Below, one piece after another: positions 47,114 through 56,104 of a DNA stretch of 64,000 nucleotides; positions within the stretch are counted from its first letter, which is position 1, and the number at the start of each line of letters is the position of its first letter. The notes beneath the pieces were generated by a model. That model saw only the letters and a program-made list of their open reading frames with translations, made no database searches and had not been told where the DNA came from. This stretch comes from Yoonia sediminilitoris. Lineage in GTDB: Bacteria; Pseudomonadota; Alphaproteobacteria; Rhodobacterales; Rhodobacteraceae. Both the position numbers and the translations under genes were made by a program. The stretch spans positions 124,001-188,000 of the forward strand of contig NZ_QBUD01000004.1 of the NCBI RefSeq assembly GCF_003058085.1, in the 5' to 3' direction.

Positions 47114-48847
47114 CTAGAGGTCCATATAGATGTGCTTTTCACCTTTGGCACCGGGATGGGTCAGCGCCCCAAGCCGGGTCGAGCCCACAAGCTGCGCATA
47201 TTTCCATAGCGCACCGGACGCATAAATGGTTTCGCGCGGCCCTTTCCAGTTGGCCTTGCGCTCCGCCAGTTCCTCATCGCTCAGGTCAACGCTGAGTTCA
47301 CCGGTGATCGCGTTCAGCGTGATCATGTCGCCATTTTCCACCAGCGCGATGGGGCCGCCATGGGCCGCCTCTGGCCCGACATGGCCCACGCAGAACCCGC
47401 GCGTCGCGCCCGAAAAACGGCCATCGGTGATCAGGGCAACCTTTTTGCCCATGCCCTGACCGGACAGGGCCGCCGTGGTTGCCAGCATTTCGCGCATTCC
47501 TGGACCGCCAGAGGGGCCTTCGTTGCGGATCACGATGACTTCGCCTTCTTCATATTGACGGGCTTTGACAGCTTCAAATGCGTCCTCTTCGCATTCGAAC
47601 ACGCGGGCAGGACCCGTGAATGTCTGTTCTTGTGTGGACATACCGGCCACTTTTACAATTGCCCCTTCGGGTGCCAAGTTCCCCTTGAGCCCCACAACGC
47701 CACCCGTGGCTGTGATCGGCGTTTCGACTGGGTAGATGACCTTGCCGTCGGCTTCGCCCTTAATCATGTCGAGTTCTTCGCCAATCTCGCGGCCAGAGGC
47801 TGTCATGCAGTCTTCGTGCATCAGGCCTGCCTTGCGCAGCTCTTTCATCACGACGGGCACGCCGCCTGCCTCGTACAGGTCCTTGGCCACATACTGACCG
47901 CCGGGCTTGAGGTCGACAAAATATGGTGTGTCGCGGAAAATGTCGCAGACGTCGAACAGGTCAAAGTCAATCCCGGCCTCTGCCGCGATTGCAGGCAGGT
48001 GCAGTCCGGCATTTGTTGATCCGCCGGTGCAGGCCACTACCCGCGCCGCATTTTCAAGCGACTTGCGCGTCACGATATCGCGGGCACGTATGTTCTTTTC
48101 GATCAGGTTCATGACCGCCTCACCAGAAGCAACACCGTAATGATCGCGGCTTTCGTAAGGTGCAGGCGCGCCAGACGAATTCAGCAACGCAAGGCCCACA
48201 GCCTCGCTCACGCAGGCCATCGTATTGGCAGTGAATTGCCCGCCACAGGCCCCGGCAGAGGGGCAAGCCACCCGTTCAAGCACTTCCAGTTCGGCATCGG
48301 ACATGTTGCCCGCCTGATGTTTGCCCACAGCCTCGAAGACGTCCTGCACCGTGACATCCTGACCATTCAGGCGGCCCGGCAGGATCGACCCGCCGTAGAT
48401 AAAGACCGACGGGGTATTCAGACGTACCATCGCCATCATCATGCCCGGCAGGGATTTGTCACAGCCTGCAAGTCCCACAATGGCATCATAGCAATGGCCG
48501 CGCATCGTCAGTTCAACCGTGTCTGCGATCGCTTCACGCGACGCCAGCGACGACCGCATGCCCTCGTGGCCCATCGCAATACCGTCGGTCACGGTGATGG
48601 TTGTGAATTCGCGGGGGGTGCCCATCCCCTTCTTGACGCCAAGCTTGACAGCCTGCGCCTGCCGGTTCAGCGCAATGTTACAGGGTGCCGCCTCGTTCCA
48701 GCAGGTCGCAACACCCACCCACGGCTGGGCAATTGCTTCTTCATCCAGACCCATGGCGTAGAAATAGGACCTGTGCGGCGCGCGGCTTGGCCCTTCGGTC
48801 ACATGGCGGCTGGGCAGGTTGGTTTTGTCGGTCTTGCCTTTGAGCAT
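47114..48847 (-). CDS. ilvD: Dihydroxy-acid dehydratase
   Basis: This 577-residue Fe-S enzyme of valine, leucine and isoleucine (and CoA) synthesis dehydrates 2,3-dihydroxy acids to 2-oxo acids. Markers are [17 protein letters not shown] sequence here as [20 protein letters not shown], the cluster Cys in [32 protein letters not shown], and [28 protein letters not shown] near the C-terminus. It is full length and the first gene of the four-gene run. It is divergent from the CPBP protease gene, 101 bp apart. Confidence 0.96.
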   Translation of the reverse strand: MLKGKTDKTNLPSRHVTEGPSRAPHRSYFYAMGLDEEAIAQPWVGVATCWNEAAPCNIALNRQAQAVKLGVKKGMGTPREFTTITVTDGIAMGHEGMRSSLASREAIADTVELTMRGHCYDAIVGLAGCDKSLPGMMMAMVRLNTPSVFIYGGSILPGRLNGQDVTVQDVFEAVGKHQAGNMSDAELEVLERVACPSAGACGGQFTANTMACVSEAVGLALLNSSGAPAPYESRDHYGVASGEAVMNLIEKNIRARDIVTRKSLENAARVVACTGGSTNAGLHLPAIAAEAGIDFDLFDVCDIFRDTPYFVDLKPGGQYVAKDLYEAGGVPVVMKELRKAGLMHEDCMTASGREIGEELDMIKGEADGKVIYPVETPITATGGVVGLKGNLAPEGAIVKVAGMSTQEQTFTGPARVFECEEDAFEAVKARQYEEGEVIVIRNEGPSGGPGMREMLATTAALSGQGMGKKVALITDGRFSGATRGFCVGHVGPEAAHGGPIALVENGDMITLNAITGELSVDLSDEELAERKANWKGPRETIYASGALWKYAQLVGSTRLGALTHPGAKGEKHIYMDL

Positions 48848-48948
48848 TGTCTCTCACTCCCGGAATTCAGTCCAGAAAGGGTCTAAAAGCCGGACCGTCC
48901 CAACGCAAGGCGGAATGCGCAGTTGCAGCCACGTCCGCAAGCTGCCTA

Positions 48949-49863
48949 ATGTCGGCCATGAAAGACCATTACACGCCACTCGCTGACTTTGCACAGGCCG
49001 CCCGGCCCGTCACTTCCCCCTCTCGGGTGGTGTTCATGGTGGCATCATTTGCGCTCTTCTTCCTGCTGACGCCCGTCCTGATCAGCATTCTGCTGCCAGC
49101 CAATTTGCGCATTGCGTATCAGGAAGGCACCACAGCTTTGGGGACGCTGCTGCAATTTGCGAGCTTCGGTCTGCCCGCCGCAGCGTTTGTCTGGACATTG
49201 CAGCGCGTGCACCAGCGCGGATTCTGGTCGCTGATCGGGCCCTATCAAATGGCTTTTACCGATTTTCGGAAAGTTGCCATTGGCGTGGGCGGGGTTTTTC
49301 TGGCCCTTGAGGTCCTCCCGCCTTGGGTCGTGTTCAGCGAACTGGCCGACATACGCCCCATCGGCATCTGGGTGATGTTGTGGCCGTTTGCCTTTCTTGC
49401 AGTCCTTGTTCAGGTCACAACCGAAGAGATACTTTTTCGCGGTTATCTGCAACAGCAACTGGCCTGCCTTTCAAACAGCCGTTGGGTCTGGATGGTCGGA
49501 CCGTCACTTCTGTTTGGGGTCGTTCACTACTGGAACGGCAACAGCGCGCCCGAAGGTGTCGTGTATGTCTTTTTTGCCACCATCCTTGGGATTGCCTGTG
49601 CGGATCTGACGGCACGCACCGGCAATCTGGGGGCAGCGATTGGGCTGCATCAGATTGTGAACATTTTCTCGTTGATGGTGATTGGCGTCGAAGGCTGGCC
49701 CAACTCCGGCCTCGCTCTGTTTCTTTATCCCTACGAAGACCCTGATAGATACAGCGCGCTCATCGCCCAGTTCCCCATGATCTGGAGCATACAGCAACTG
49801 CTTATGCTTGGCTTGTCTGTCCTGAGCGTCTGGCTGGCCGCACGCATCGCGCTGCGCAGATAG
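48949..49863 (+). CDS. CPBP-family intramembrane glutamic protease
   Basis: The protein has about 304 residues with eight hydrophobic segments. The abortive-infection/CAAX-protease motifs are present: TTEEILFRGYLQQQL (EExxxR), FGVVHYWNG (the His of motif 2) and HQIVNIFS (motif 4). Start choice is weak: ATG at 48949 (MSAMKDHYTPLADFA) or 48958, with no strong ribosome site; a still longer frame overlaps the ilvD promoter. Bacterial members may process prenylated or signal-like peptides; the substrate is unknown. Confidence 0.87.
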   Translation: MSAMKDHYTPLADFAQAARPVTSPSRVVFMVASFALFFLLTPVLISILLPANLRIAYQEGTTALGTLLQFASFGLPAAAFVWTLQRVHQRGFWSLIGPYQMAFTDFRKVAIGVGGVFLALEVLPPWVVFSELADIRPIGIWVMLWPFAFLAVLVQVTTEEILFRGYLQQQLACLSNSRWVWMVGPSLLFGVVHYWNGNSAPEGVVYVFFATILGIACADLTARTGNLGAAIGLHQIVNIFSLMVIGVEGWPNSGLALFLYPYEDPDRYSALIAQFPMIWSIQQLLMLGLSVLSVWLAARIALRR

Positions 49864-50158
49864 CTGGCACAGGCATGTCGCATTTGTCATTGCGACCTTT
49901 TTCGATTTCGAGCAGAGGTAGCGCAGATCAGCGGCGCGCATCGCCTGTGCAAAGAATAACGATCGCCTACGCCGCGCAAACCGCTGATTTTTCGTGAAAT
50001 CCACGCTGACGGCACAGGATGAACGGGTCCTGTCCGTGGTACGTATTTAAGTATGACTGCTCAACGACGGTCCAGTTCCACCCTTTGCCTTCAGCGCACT
50101 GATTGCATTTTACCTTACAGCGGCATATCTGAGGCGCGATAACGCAAAAGGTTGCACG
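49864..50158. other. Non-coding region upstream of accD
   Basis: This 295-bp region between the CPBP gene and accD has no credible frame, tRNA or terminator. It should contain the accD-folC promoter, but I see no convincing -35/-10 pair. The usual trpB gene found before accD in many Rhodobacterales is absent here. Confidence 0.5.
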
Positions 50159-51112
50159 ATGAACTGGATCACCAACTACGTCCGCCCCACGATCAACTCG
50201 CTTTTCTCTCGCCGTGAGGTCCCGGAAAACCTGTGGACCAAATGCGCCGAGTGCGGGACAATGTTGTTTCACAGGGAATTGGCTGACAACCTGAATGTCT
50301 GTACCAACTGCGATCATCATATGGCAATCGGGGCGCGTGACCGGCTGAGATCAGTGTTTGACGGCGGTGCTTTTGTCGACGTCGCTGTGCCTGACCCTGT
50401 TGACGACCCGCTTAGTTTTCGTGATCAGAAGAAATATGTCGATCGCATCAAAGAGGCCCGTAAAAAAACCGGCGAACGAGATGCAATGCTCGTCGCGGAA
50501 GGCGAGATGGGTCGCACACCTGTGGTCGTCGCGGTGCAGGATTTTTCATTCATGGGCGGGTCTATGTCCATGTATGTGGGCAACGCGATCGTTGCCGCAG
50601 CCGAGCGCGCTATCGAATTAGGTCGCCCCTTGATATTATTCTCTGCGGCCGGTGGTGCGAGGATGCAAGAAGGTATCCTTGGCCTGATGCAAATGCCCCG
50701 CACGACCATTGCGGTGCAAATGCTCAAGGAAGCGGGGTTGCCTTATATTGTCGTACTGACCCATCCTACAACGGGCGGGGTCACGGCGTCTTATGCGATG
50801 TTGGGCGATGTCCAGATCGCAGAACCCAACGCGCTCATCGGTTTTGCCGGCGCACGGGTCATCGAACAGACCATTGGTGAGCAATTGCCGGAAGGTTTTC
50901 AGCGGGCCGAATATCTACTCGACCACGGGATGTTGGATCGGGTAACCCGACGCACCGACCTCAAGGATGAACTTGTGACAATTGTCCGTTTGTTGATGCG
51001 GCTCGATCCGCCCGTAAAAGGCGATCTGCCGCCGCCGAATGAAACAGAAAAAGGCAAGCCAGAAAATCCGCTCAAGCGCAACGATCCGCTCAGCCCAGAA
51101 GAGGCGAAGTGA
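50159..51112 (+). CDS. accD: Acetyl-CoA carboxylase carboxyltransferase subunit beta
   Basis: This 317-residue protein makes malonyl-CoA with AccA from carboxybiotin and acetyl-CoA. The N-terminal four-Cys zinc finger is clear (Cys29, Cys32, Cys48, Cys51 in TKCAECG and NVCTNCD). The crotonase-like core follows: [42 protein letters not shown], and [20 protein letters not shown]. The C-terminal 25 residues are Pro/Lys/Glu rich. Its stop overlaps the GTG start of folC, the conserved accD-folC pair. Confidence 0.96.
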   Translation: MNWITNYVRPTINSLFSRREVPENLWTKCAECGTMLFHRELADNLNVCTNCDHHMAIGARDRLRSVFDGGAFVDVAVPDPVDDPLSFRDQKKYVDRIKEARKKTGERDAMLVAEGEMGRTPVVVAVQDFSFMGGSMSMYVGNAIVAAAERAIELGRPLILFSAAGGARMQEGILGLMQMPRTTIAVQMLKEAGLPYIVVLTHPTTGGVTASYAMLGDVQIAEPNALIGFAGARVIEQTIGEQLPEGFQRAEYLLDHGMLDRVTRRTDLKDELVTIVRLLMRLDPPVKGDLPPPNETEKGKPENPLKRNDPLSPEEAK

Positions 51113-52383
51113 CCCAACAGTCGGACTTGATCCTGCAACGCATGATGGCCTTGCACCCCAAGGTCATGGACCTTGTTCTTGACCGCGTATGGCGCTTGCT
51201 GGATGCGGTCGGCAACCCGCAAGACCGGTTGCCACCCGTTGTGCATATCGCGGGCACCAATGGAAAAGGGTCAACTCAGGCCATGATCCGCGCCGGATTG
51301 GAAGCAAGCGGCGCGGATGTGCATGCTTATACCTCGCCGCATCTGGCCCGATTTCATGAGCGGATCCGACTTGCCGGCGACCTGATCAGGGAAGAGGCCC
51401 TGACCGAGGTGCTTGACGAATGTTACAAGGCCAACGGCAGCACACCCATCACCTATTTTGAAATTACGACTGTCGCTGCTCTGGTTGCATTTGCCCGTAC
51501 GCCTGCGGATTACACGTTGCTTGAGGTCGGCCTGGGCGGTCGTCTGGATGCCACAAACGTTGTATCCAAACCAGCGCTGACCGTGATCACGCCTGTGGAT
51601 CTGGACCACCAACAATATCTTGGCAACACCCTGTCCAAAATCGCGACTGAAAAAGCAGGTATTATCAAGCGTGGCGTGCCCTGTGTTGTCGGCCCACAGC
51701 ACACCGAAAGCATGGACGCGATCGAAGCTGTCGCCGCCCGCCATGGCGCGCCACTGCATGCCTACGGTCAGCAGTGGCATGTGACGCAGGAACGCGGTCG
51801 GCTTGTTTTTCAGGACGAAACCGGCTTGCTGGACCTGCCATTACCCAATTTGCGCGGTCCGCATCAGATCATGAATGCGGGGGCCGCTATCGCCGCCCTG
51901 CGCCTGCTTGGCAAAGACGAAGCCGCCTGCGAGGCGGCGGTCACGTCAGCCTACTGGCCCGCCAGAATGGAACGTCTGACGAATGGGTCATTGGTTGATC
52001 TGGCTGCACCGGCAGAGCTATGGCTTGATGGCGGGCACAATCCTGCGGCAGGCAAGGCGCTGGCAGATACCTTGCGCCAACAACCCCAAAAGCCAACACA
52101 TTTGATCTGCGGTATGCTGAATACCAAGGATATAGATGGCTATTTGCGCCATCTCGCAACGACCGCCGATAGCCTTTTTGCAGTGTCCATTCCGGGTGAA
52201 GCCAACACCGTCCCGGCGGAGGACACAGCCGCCGCCGCCGCGCGCGTGGGTCTTGATGCCACGGTCGCCCCCGACGTACGCAGTGCCATCTCGACAATCA
52301 CGCGGGCAACTCCGCATGCGCGCATCCTGATTTGCGGCTCGCTGTATCTTGCCGGGCATGTCATCCGCGAGAATATGACATGA
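51109..52383 (+). CDS. folC: Dihydrofolate synthase / folylpolyglutamate synthase
   Basis: This 424-residue Mur-ligase-family enzyme adds glutamates to folates. The ATP loop is [31 protein letters not shown] and [16 protein letters not shown] are FolC signature blocks, followed by [19 protein letters not shown] and [10 protein letters not shown]. The start is a GTG that overlaps the accD stop, and its end overlaps a small secreted-protein gene. Confidence 0.95.
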   Translation: MTQQSDLILQRMMALHPKVMDLVLDRVWRLLDAVGNPQDRLPPVVHIAGTNGKGSTQAMIRAGLEASGADVHAYTSPHLARFHERIRLAGDLIREEALTEVLDECYKANGSTPITYFEITTVAALVAFARTPADYTLLEVGLGGRLDATNVVSKPALTVITPVDLDHQQYLGNTLSKIATEKAGIIKRGVPCVVGPQHTESMDAIEAVAARHGAPLHAYGQQWHVTQERGRLVFQDETGLLDLPLPNLRGPHQIMNAGAAIAALRLLGKDEAACEAAVTSAYWPARMERLTNGSLVDLAAPAELWLDGGHNPAAGKALADTLRQQPQKPTHLICGMLNTKDIDGYLRHLATTADSLFAVSIPGEANTVPAEDTAAAAARVGLDATVAPDVRSAISTITRATPHARILICGSLYLAGHVIRENMT

Positions 52384-52886
52384 TGCGCGCCGGTGCTGTC
52401 GCTATGGCCGTGCTTGCCGGGCCGGCGCAAGCCGCTGACTATTATTTCTGTTGGATCGGGGCCAACGATTACACCATGACCGGCGCGATGAGCGTGGTGC
52501 ACTCTGCGATCAACAAACCGATCATAACCGCGCCCGATGTGACAAATTTCCAGATCACCGGGTTCCACCAAGGATTTCCCATCGGGTCGTGGTCGCTCGC
52601 CAATCGCGCACCGACCGACACATGGGTGCTGAATTTTGATCCCGCAACGAATAGTTTTCTGCCCGGCGATGCATCACCACTGGGGTATACGCAGGGCTGG
52701 AACGCCGATGGGACGGCGACCGACTGCGGCCCCGGCGGATTTGGCTTTAACTCGGGCAATTACGCGCAGGATTTCTGTCTGAACGGCAAATGGATCGAAG
52801 AAAGCGGCATCGCGCCGGAAACGGTCTTTGTTGTCGGCCAAAGCCCACTGGACGCATCCTGCAATTTCTATCCTCCGACAAGCTAA
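52380..52886 (+). CDS. Secreted hypothetical protein
   Basis: This protein of about 168 residues starts at the ATG at 52380 (ATGA overlap with folC) or at 52383. The N-terminus [25 protein letters not shown] is a Sec signal peptide cleaved near AQA. The mature part is compact, rich in aromatic residues and Gly, and has several Cys (YFCWIGAND, ATDCGPGG, QDFCLNGKW, DASCNFYPP), which suggests disulfides. I do not recognise the family; it often follows folC in related genomes as far as I recall, which I cannot verify here. Confidence 0.75.
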   Translation: MMRAGAVAMAVLAGPAQAADYYFCWIGANDYTMTGAMSVVHSAINKPIITAPDVTNFQITGFHQGFPIGSWSLANRAPTDTWVLNFDPATNSFLPGDASPLGYTQGWNADGTATDCGPGGFGFNSGNYAQDFCLNGKWIEESGIAPETVFVVGQSPLDASCNFYPPTS

Positions 52887-52899
52887 CGAAAGACAACAA

Positions 52900-54063
52900 A
52901 TGGCTGACAGCAACCGCAAACCATCCCTTGTGACGCGCGTCGCGCAAGCGCTGCATTTCGTTGAGGCGGAAACAGGTGCGGTGACACCGGCGATCCAGCC
53001 TGCGGCGACCTATGCCCGGGATGAAAACTATGCGGTGCGCCAACCCTATTGGTATCGTCGCGATGGCAGCCAGACGACCGCGCAGGCCGAGGCAGTGATC
53101 GCCGAACTTGAGGGCGCGAAAGACGCGCTGCTTTTTTCGTCCGGTATGTCCGCCTGCACCGCCATTATCGAACATTTGCCAACCGGCGCGCACGTGGTTG
53201 CGCCAAAGGTCATGTATCACGGGGTGCGTGCACAACTGCAAAACTATGCGGCAAAGGGGCGGTTGGTCCTGTCCGACTACACTGCGGGCAATCTGGATGA
53301 ACTGGCCGCCGCAGTCCGCCCCGGTGAAACTGCGCTGGTCTGGGTTGAAACCCCCAACAACCCGAATTGGGAAGTGACCGACATCGCCGCCGCCGCCGAG
53401 ATTGCCCATGCTGCGGGCGCAAAACTGATGACCGACTGCACCGGCACCCCGCCCAGCATGACCCGCGCGCTGGATTTTGGCGCTGATTTTTCTTTTCATT
53501 CTGCCACCAAATATCTGGGCGGCCATTCTGATGTGACGGCTGGCGTATTGTCGGTGCGCGAGACCGGTGATTTCTGGGATGAAATCGCATTGATCCGCAA
53601 ATTGCAGGGCACCGTCCTGCAATCCTTTGATGCGTGGCTTTTGATCCGGGGAATGCGGACCCTGTTTTTGCGGGTCGAAAAGGCCTGCAAGAATGCGATG
53701 GCCGTGGCCCAGCATTTCGACGGGCATCCACTGGTCGAAACCGTCTTGTACCCCGGCCTGCCCCATGATCCCGGCCATGCGGTTGCCAAACGTCAGACTG
53801 ACGGCCAGTTCGGCGGCATGATGTCGATCATCACCAGGGGCACAGAGCAGACCGCCATCGACGTCGCCCGCTTTTGCGAGGTCTTTTACCCTGCAACTTC
53901 TTTGGGCGGTGTCGAAAGTCTAATCGAACATCGCAAGACGGTTTCCGGTGAAGGCTTCCCCGTGCATCCGCGCCTGCTGCGCCTGTCCATCGGGATCGAA
54001 GATGCCGACGACCTGATCTATGATCTAGAACAGGCACTTAGCCGTGCGCAGGGCCTTGCCTGA
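52900..54063 (+). CDS. Cys/Met-metabolism PLP-dependent enzyme (cystathionine beta-lyase/gamma-synthase family)
   Basis: The protein has 387 residues from the ATG at 52900; the longer frame enters the previous gene. The PLP lysine is Lys204 in SFHSATKYLGGHSDVTAG, with TDCTGTPP and VETPNNPNWEVTDI as further family blocks. KDALLFSSGMSACTAII is the usual phosphate-binding loop. The aligned residues do not decide between beta-lyase (MetC), gamma-synthase (MetB) or methionine gamma-lyase, so no symbol is given. The gene follows the secreted protein by 13 bp. Confidence 0.9.
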   Translation: MADSNRKPSLVTRVAQALHFVEAETGAVTPAIQPAATYARDENYAVRQPYWYRRDGSQTTAQAEAVIAELEGAKDALLFSSGMSACTAIIEHLPTGAHVVAPKVMYHGVRAQLQNYAAKGRLVLSDYTAGNLDELAAAVRPGETALVWVETPNNPNWEVTDIAAAAEIAHAAGAKLMTDCTGTPPSMTRALDFGADFSFHSATKYLGGHSDVTAGVLSVRETGDFWDEIALIRKLQGTVLQSFDAWLLIRGMRTLFLRVEKACKNAMAVAQHFDGHPLVETVLYPGLPHDPGHAVAKRQTDGQFGGMMSIITRGTEQTAIDVARFCEVFYPATSLGGVESLIEHRKTVSGEGFPVHPRLLRLSIGIEDADDLIYDLEQALSRAQGLA

Positions 54064-54123
54064 TTTCAGCCGTGTCAACAAACGTTCAGGTCAATAGCTG
54101 AAGTTTTCCGCCGATTGATGATT

Positions 54124-54172
54124 GATTCGCGAATCAGAGGATTGACTGCGAATCACTTCTTCGACTAGATTC
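54124..54172. promoter_or_regulatory. Cluster of four GANTC sites with a 14-bp palindrome
   Basis: GANTC (CcrM methylation site) occurs at 54124, 54131, 54150 and 54168, with a fifth at 54322. The first two form the perfect palindrome TGATTCGCGAATCA (54123-54136). Four in 49 bp is well above the chance rate of about one per 256 bp. It lies in the 570-bp gap before two stress-like membrane genes. Confidence 0.45.
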
Positions 54173-54234
54173 GTTGTCAATCGAAGCGCCCCATGAAAGA
54201 GGTGTATCGAAGCAGTCTTGGCAGGGCGAGTGGG

Positions 54235-54306
54235 CAGGCAAACGGCCTGTCTTCTTGTTTTCTTCTACAGGCATTCCCTAGGGCGCGCATGTCGTGGTGC
54301 GCGCCC
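54235..54306 (+). ncRNA. Structured non-coding segment, possible small RNA or leader
   Basis: Two hairpins stand out. CAGGC (54235-54239) pairs with GCCTG (54245-54249) and is followed by a T-rich tract, terminator-like. Further on, GGGCGCGCA (54281-54289) pairs with TGCGCGCCC (54298-54306) around an 8-nt loop. No open frame explains this. A small RNA ending at the first hairpin, or a structured leader, is possible; there is no family match. Confidence 0.3.
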
Positions 54307-54411
54307 AACGGATTTCTCCAAGAATCAGAACTGACGTCGCATTAAGCAGCAATCAACCGTAGCGCGGTTTTTGCCTTCATCCCGTTGCCGCCTCGCGCCT
54401 GTTCTTTCCAC

Positions 54412-54521
54412 AGCGTTTCACGAAAAACCTTTCTCACAGCTTTTTGGGAAACGCCGTGCAACATTCATATGTTGTGGGCGTTTCGCCTTTATCTGATGTC
54501 GCAGGTTAAAGGCGAAACGCT
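54412..54521 (-). repeat. Palindromic intergenic repeat element, copy 2 (inverted)
   Basis: This 110-bp element is bounded by AGCGTTTC (54412-54419) and GAAACGCT (54514-54521) and is the reverse-orientation partner of 7984-8107. Read on the minus strand, its first half is a long stem: GCGTTTCGCCTTTA and its exact complement (54479-54492 and 54508-54521 region), separated by the ACCTGCGACATCAGA spacer. The middle shows AACATTCATATGTT. Copy 2 has the more perfect palindrome and may be the less decayed copy. Confidence 0.7.
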
Positions 54522-54637
54522 TTTATGCCGTCACAAAAGCCCCACGATCAAATCGTATTTGGTTGTGCTGAATGACCTACGTCAATTCTGCCTGTGGAAT
54601 TGCCAGTAAATTGGCCGGGATATAACGGAGAACGGTT

Positions 54638-55216
54638 GTGACCACAGACACCAAAACCCATCACACTACCTACATCAATGTTCCTGAGGCTGTCGGTGTG
54701 TTTGACAGTTTCGACTCGTTGCAGGCCGCTATCTACGATCTCCGGATGTCGGGGTTCAGTCGTGCTGACCTAAGCTTGCTGGGGGACGAGACGGCGATGA
54801 AAGAAAAGCTTGGTTCTGCCTTTTGGCGGTCAGCTGATTTGGAAGACAATCCGGATGCACCCCGCGCGGCGTTCGTGTCCGAAGAGGCGATCGGCGAATT
54901 GGAGGGTGCCATAATCGGAGGTTTTTTCTTTCTTGGATCCTATATCGCCATGGCTGCCATGCTGACTCCCATCAGCACGCTGGCCGCCTCAATCGCCGCT
55001 ATCGCGATTGGGGGTGGCCCCGCTGCCGTCATCGGCGCGTTACTGGCGCGGCGGGTAGGTCAACACCACAAGGACTATTACGCCAATCAGATAGAAAACG
55101 GCGGTATTCTTTTGTGGGTTCGTACCGTCGACAAGACGAAAGAAGAGCTGGCTGTCAAGATCCTGAAGGGTCATTCAGGCCGGGACGTTCATGTTCATCC
55201 CTGGAGCGAAGCCTGA
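54638..55216 (+). CDS. Putative general-stress-type membrane protein
   Basis: This 192-residue protein starts with GTG after GGAGAACGG. An N-terminal region (1-75) recalls general stress 17M-like domains (VPEAVGVFDSFDSLQAAIYDLRMSGFSRADLSLLG), which is a loose match. A Gly/Ala-rich double hydrophobic segment (about 85-140: GAIIGGFFFLGSYIAMAAM and AIAIGGGPAAVIGALLARR) forms a glycine-zipper-like membrane hairpin. A soluble tail with HHKDYYANQIENGGILLWVRT follows. The first gene of a two-gene stress-like block, 200 bp before HdeD. Confidence 0.72.
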   Translation: MTTDTKTHHTTYINVPEAVGVFDSFDSLQAAIYDLRMSGFSRADLSLLGDETAMKEKLGSAFWRSADLEDNPDAPRAAFVSEEAIGELEGAIIGGFFFLGSYIAMAAMLTPISTLAASIAAIAIGGGPAAVIGALLARRVGQHHKDYYANQIENGGILLWVRTVDKTKEELAVKILKGHSGRDVHVHPWSEA

Positions 55217-55416
55217 GGGTGCGCGTCGCAAGGCAGGGCGTATGACATTGACCTGATGCAGGAAAAAGCTGTGCGAACGCAAAATGAGACATTCGAATTC
55301 TGTAAACCGCCTCCCCCCACGGTTTCGCGTTGCAGATCGGCTCAATCAATTCGGGCAAATGAACGTCGGGCACTGACAATGTCTGTGTGACAGTGCCAAG
55401 CAGAAGGAGATTTATT

Positions 55417-55986
55417 ATGACTTTCAACAGCGAACCATATATGGACTTCGATCAAAACGCTGTCATGGCAAAGCTGCGCAAAGGGTTTTTCTGGGCGGGC
55501 GGCGTCATGATAGTTCTGGGGGTGGCCGCGCTGTTCGTGCCGATGTTCAGTTCTCTTCTGGTCGAAATACTGATCGGATGGCTGTTGACCGTCAGCGGTT
55601 GCGTCATCCTGTTTGGAGCGTTTTCAATTCGTGGAACAAGTCCGTTTCTGTGGCAACTCCTCGTGGGTTTGCTCACGCTTGCGGCGGGGCTCCTTCTGCT
55701 TTTCTTTCCATTGGAAGGGCTTCTGGCGCTTTCCGCGCTTTTGGGAATTCTCCTTTTGGTTACGGGTGTTGCGCAGGCGCGGTTTGCGCTTTGGATACAC
55801 CCGGCTCCGGGATGGGGTTGGGCGCTGGGTTCGGCGGTCATCAGCTTTGCACTGGGTTGCGTGATCCTGATCGCCTTGCCTAAGGCCTCTACCGTCGTTC
55901 TGGGCCTGATGTTGGGCATTGATTTGGCAAGTACCGGAACAGCGATGATTATCATCGGTCGTTCCATACCGTCAGAACCAGTCTAA
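55417..55986 (+). CDS. HdeD family membrane protein (DUF308)
   Basis: This 189-residue protein starts at the ATG at 55417 after AAGGAGA. Six short helices form three hairpins, each like the E. coli acid-resistance protein HdeD: FFWAGGVMIVLGVAALFVPMF, GWLLTVSGCVILFGAF, and LGLMLGIDLASTGTAMIIIGR at the end. HdeD-like proteins are linked to acid or membrane stress with no known mechanism. It converges with zapE across a small GGTGCC/GGCACC hairpin (56021-56037). Confidence 0.88.
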   Translation: MTFNSEPYMDFDQNAVMAKLRKGFFWAGGVMIVLGVAALFVPMFSSLLVEILIGWLLTVSGCVILFGAFSIRGTSPFLWQLLVGLLTLAAGLLLLFFPLEGLLALSALLGILLLVTGVAQARFALWIHPAPGWGWALGSAVISFALGCVILIALPKASTVVLGLMLGIDLASTGTAMIIIGRSIPSEPV

Positions 55987-56104
55987 TAAGCACGGGTTAA
56001 ATACCTGGAACCCAAACAGTGGTGCCGCATGGGCACCATTGAGGGGCGAATACCGCGTGTGGTTGGACGTCTTGGCCTGCGTTCGGAGGCCCCTGTTCTC
56101 GCGT

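Noticed and set aside
49864-50158. A tRNA or small RNA before accD
   Set aside because: I looked for a TTCGAATC-type T-arm and an acceptor stem and found none.
54385-54609. A 74-codon plus-strand frame through the repeat element
   Set aside because: It is composed mostly of the palindromic repeat and has no start support or motif.
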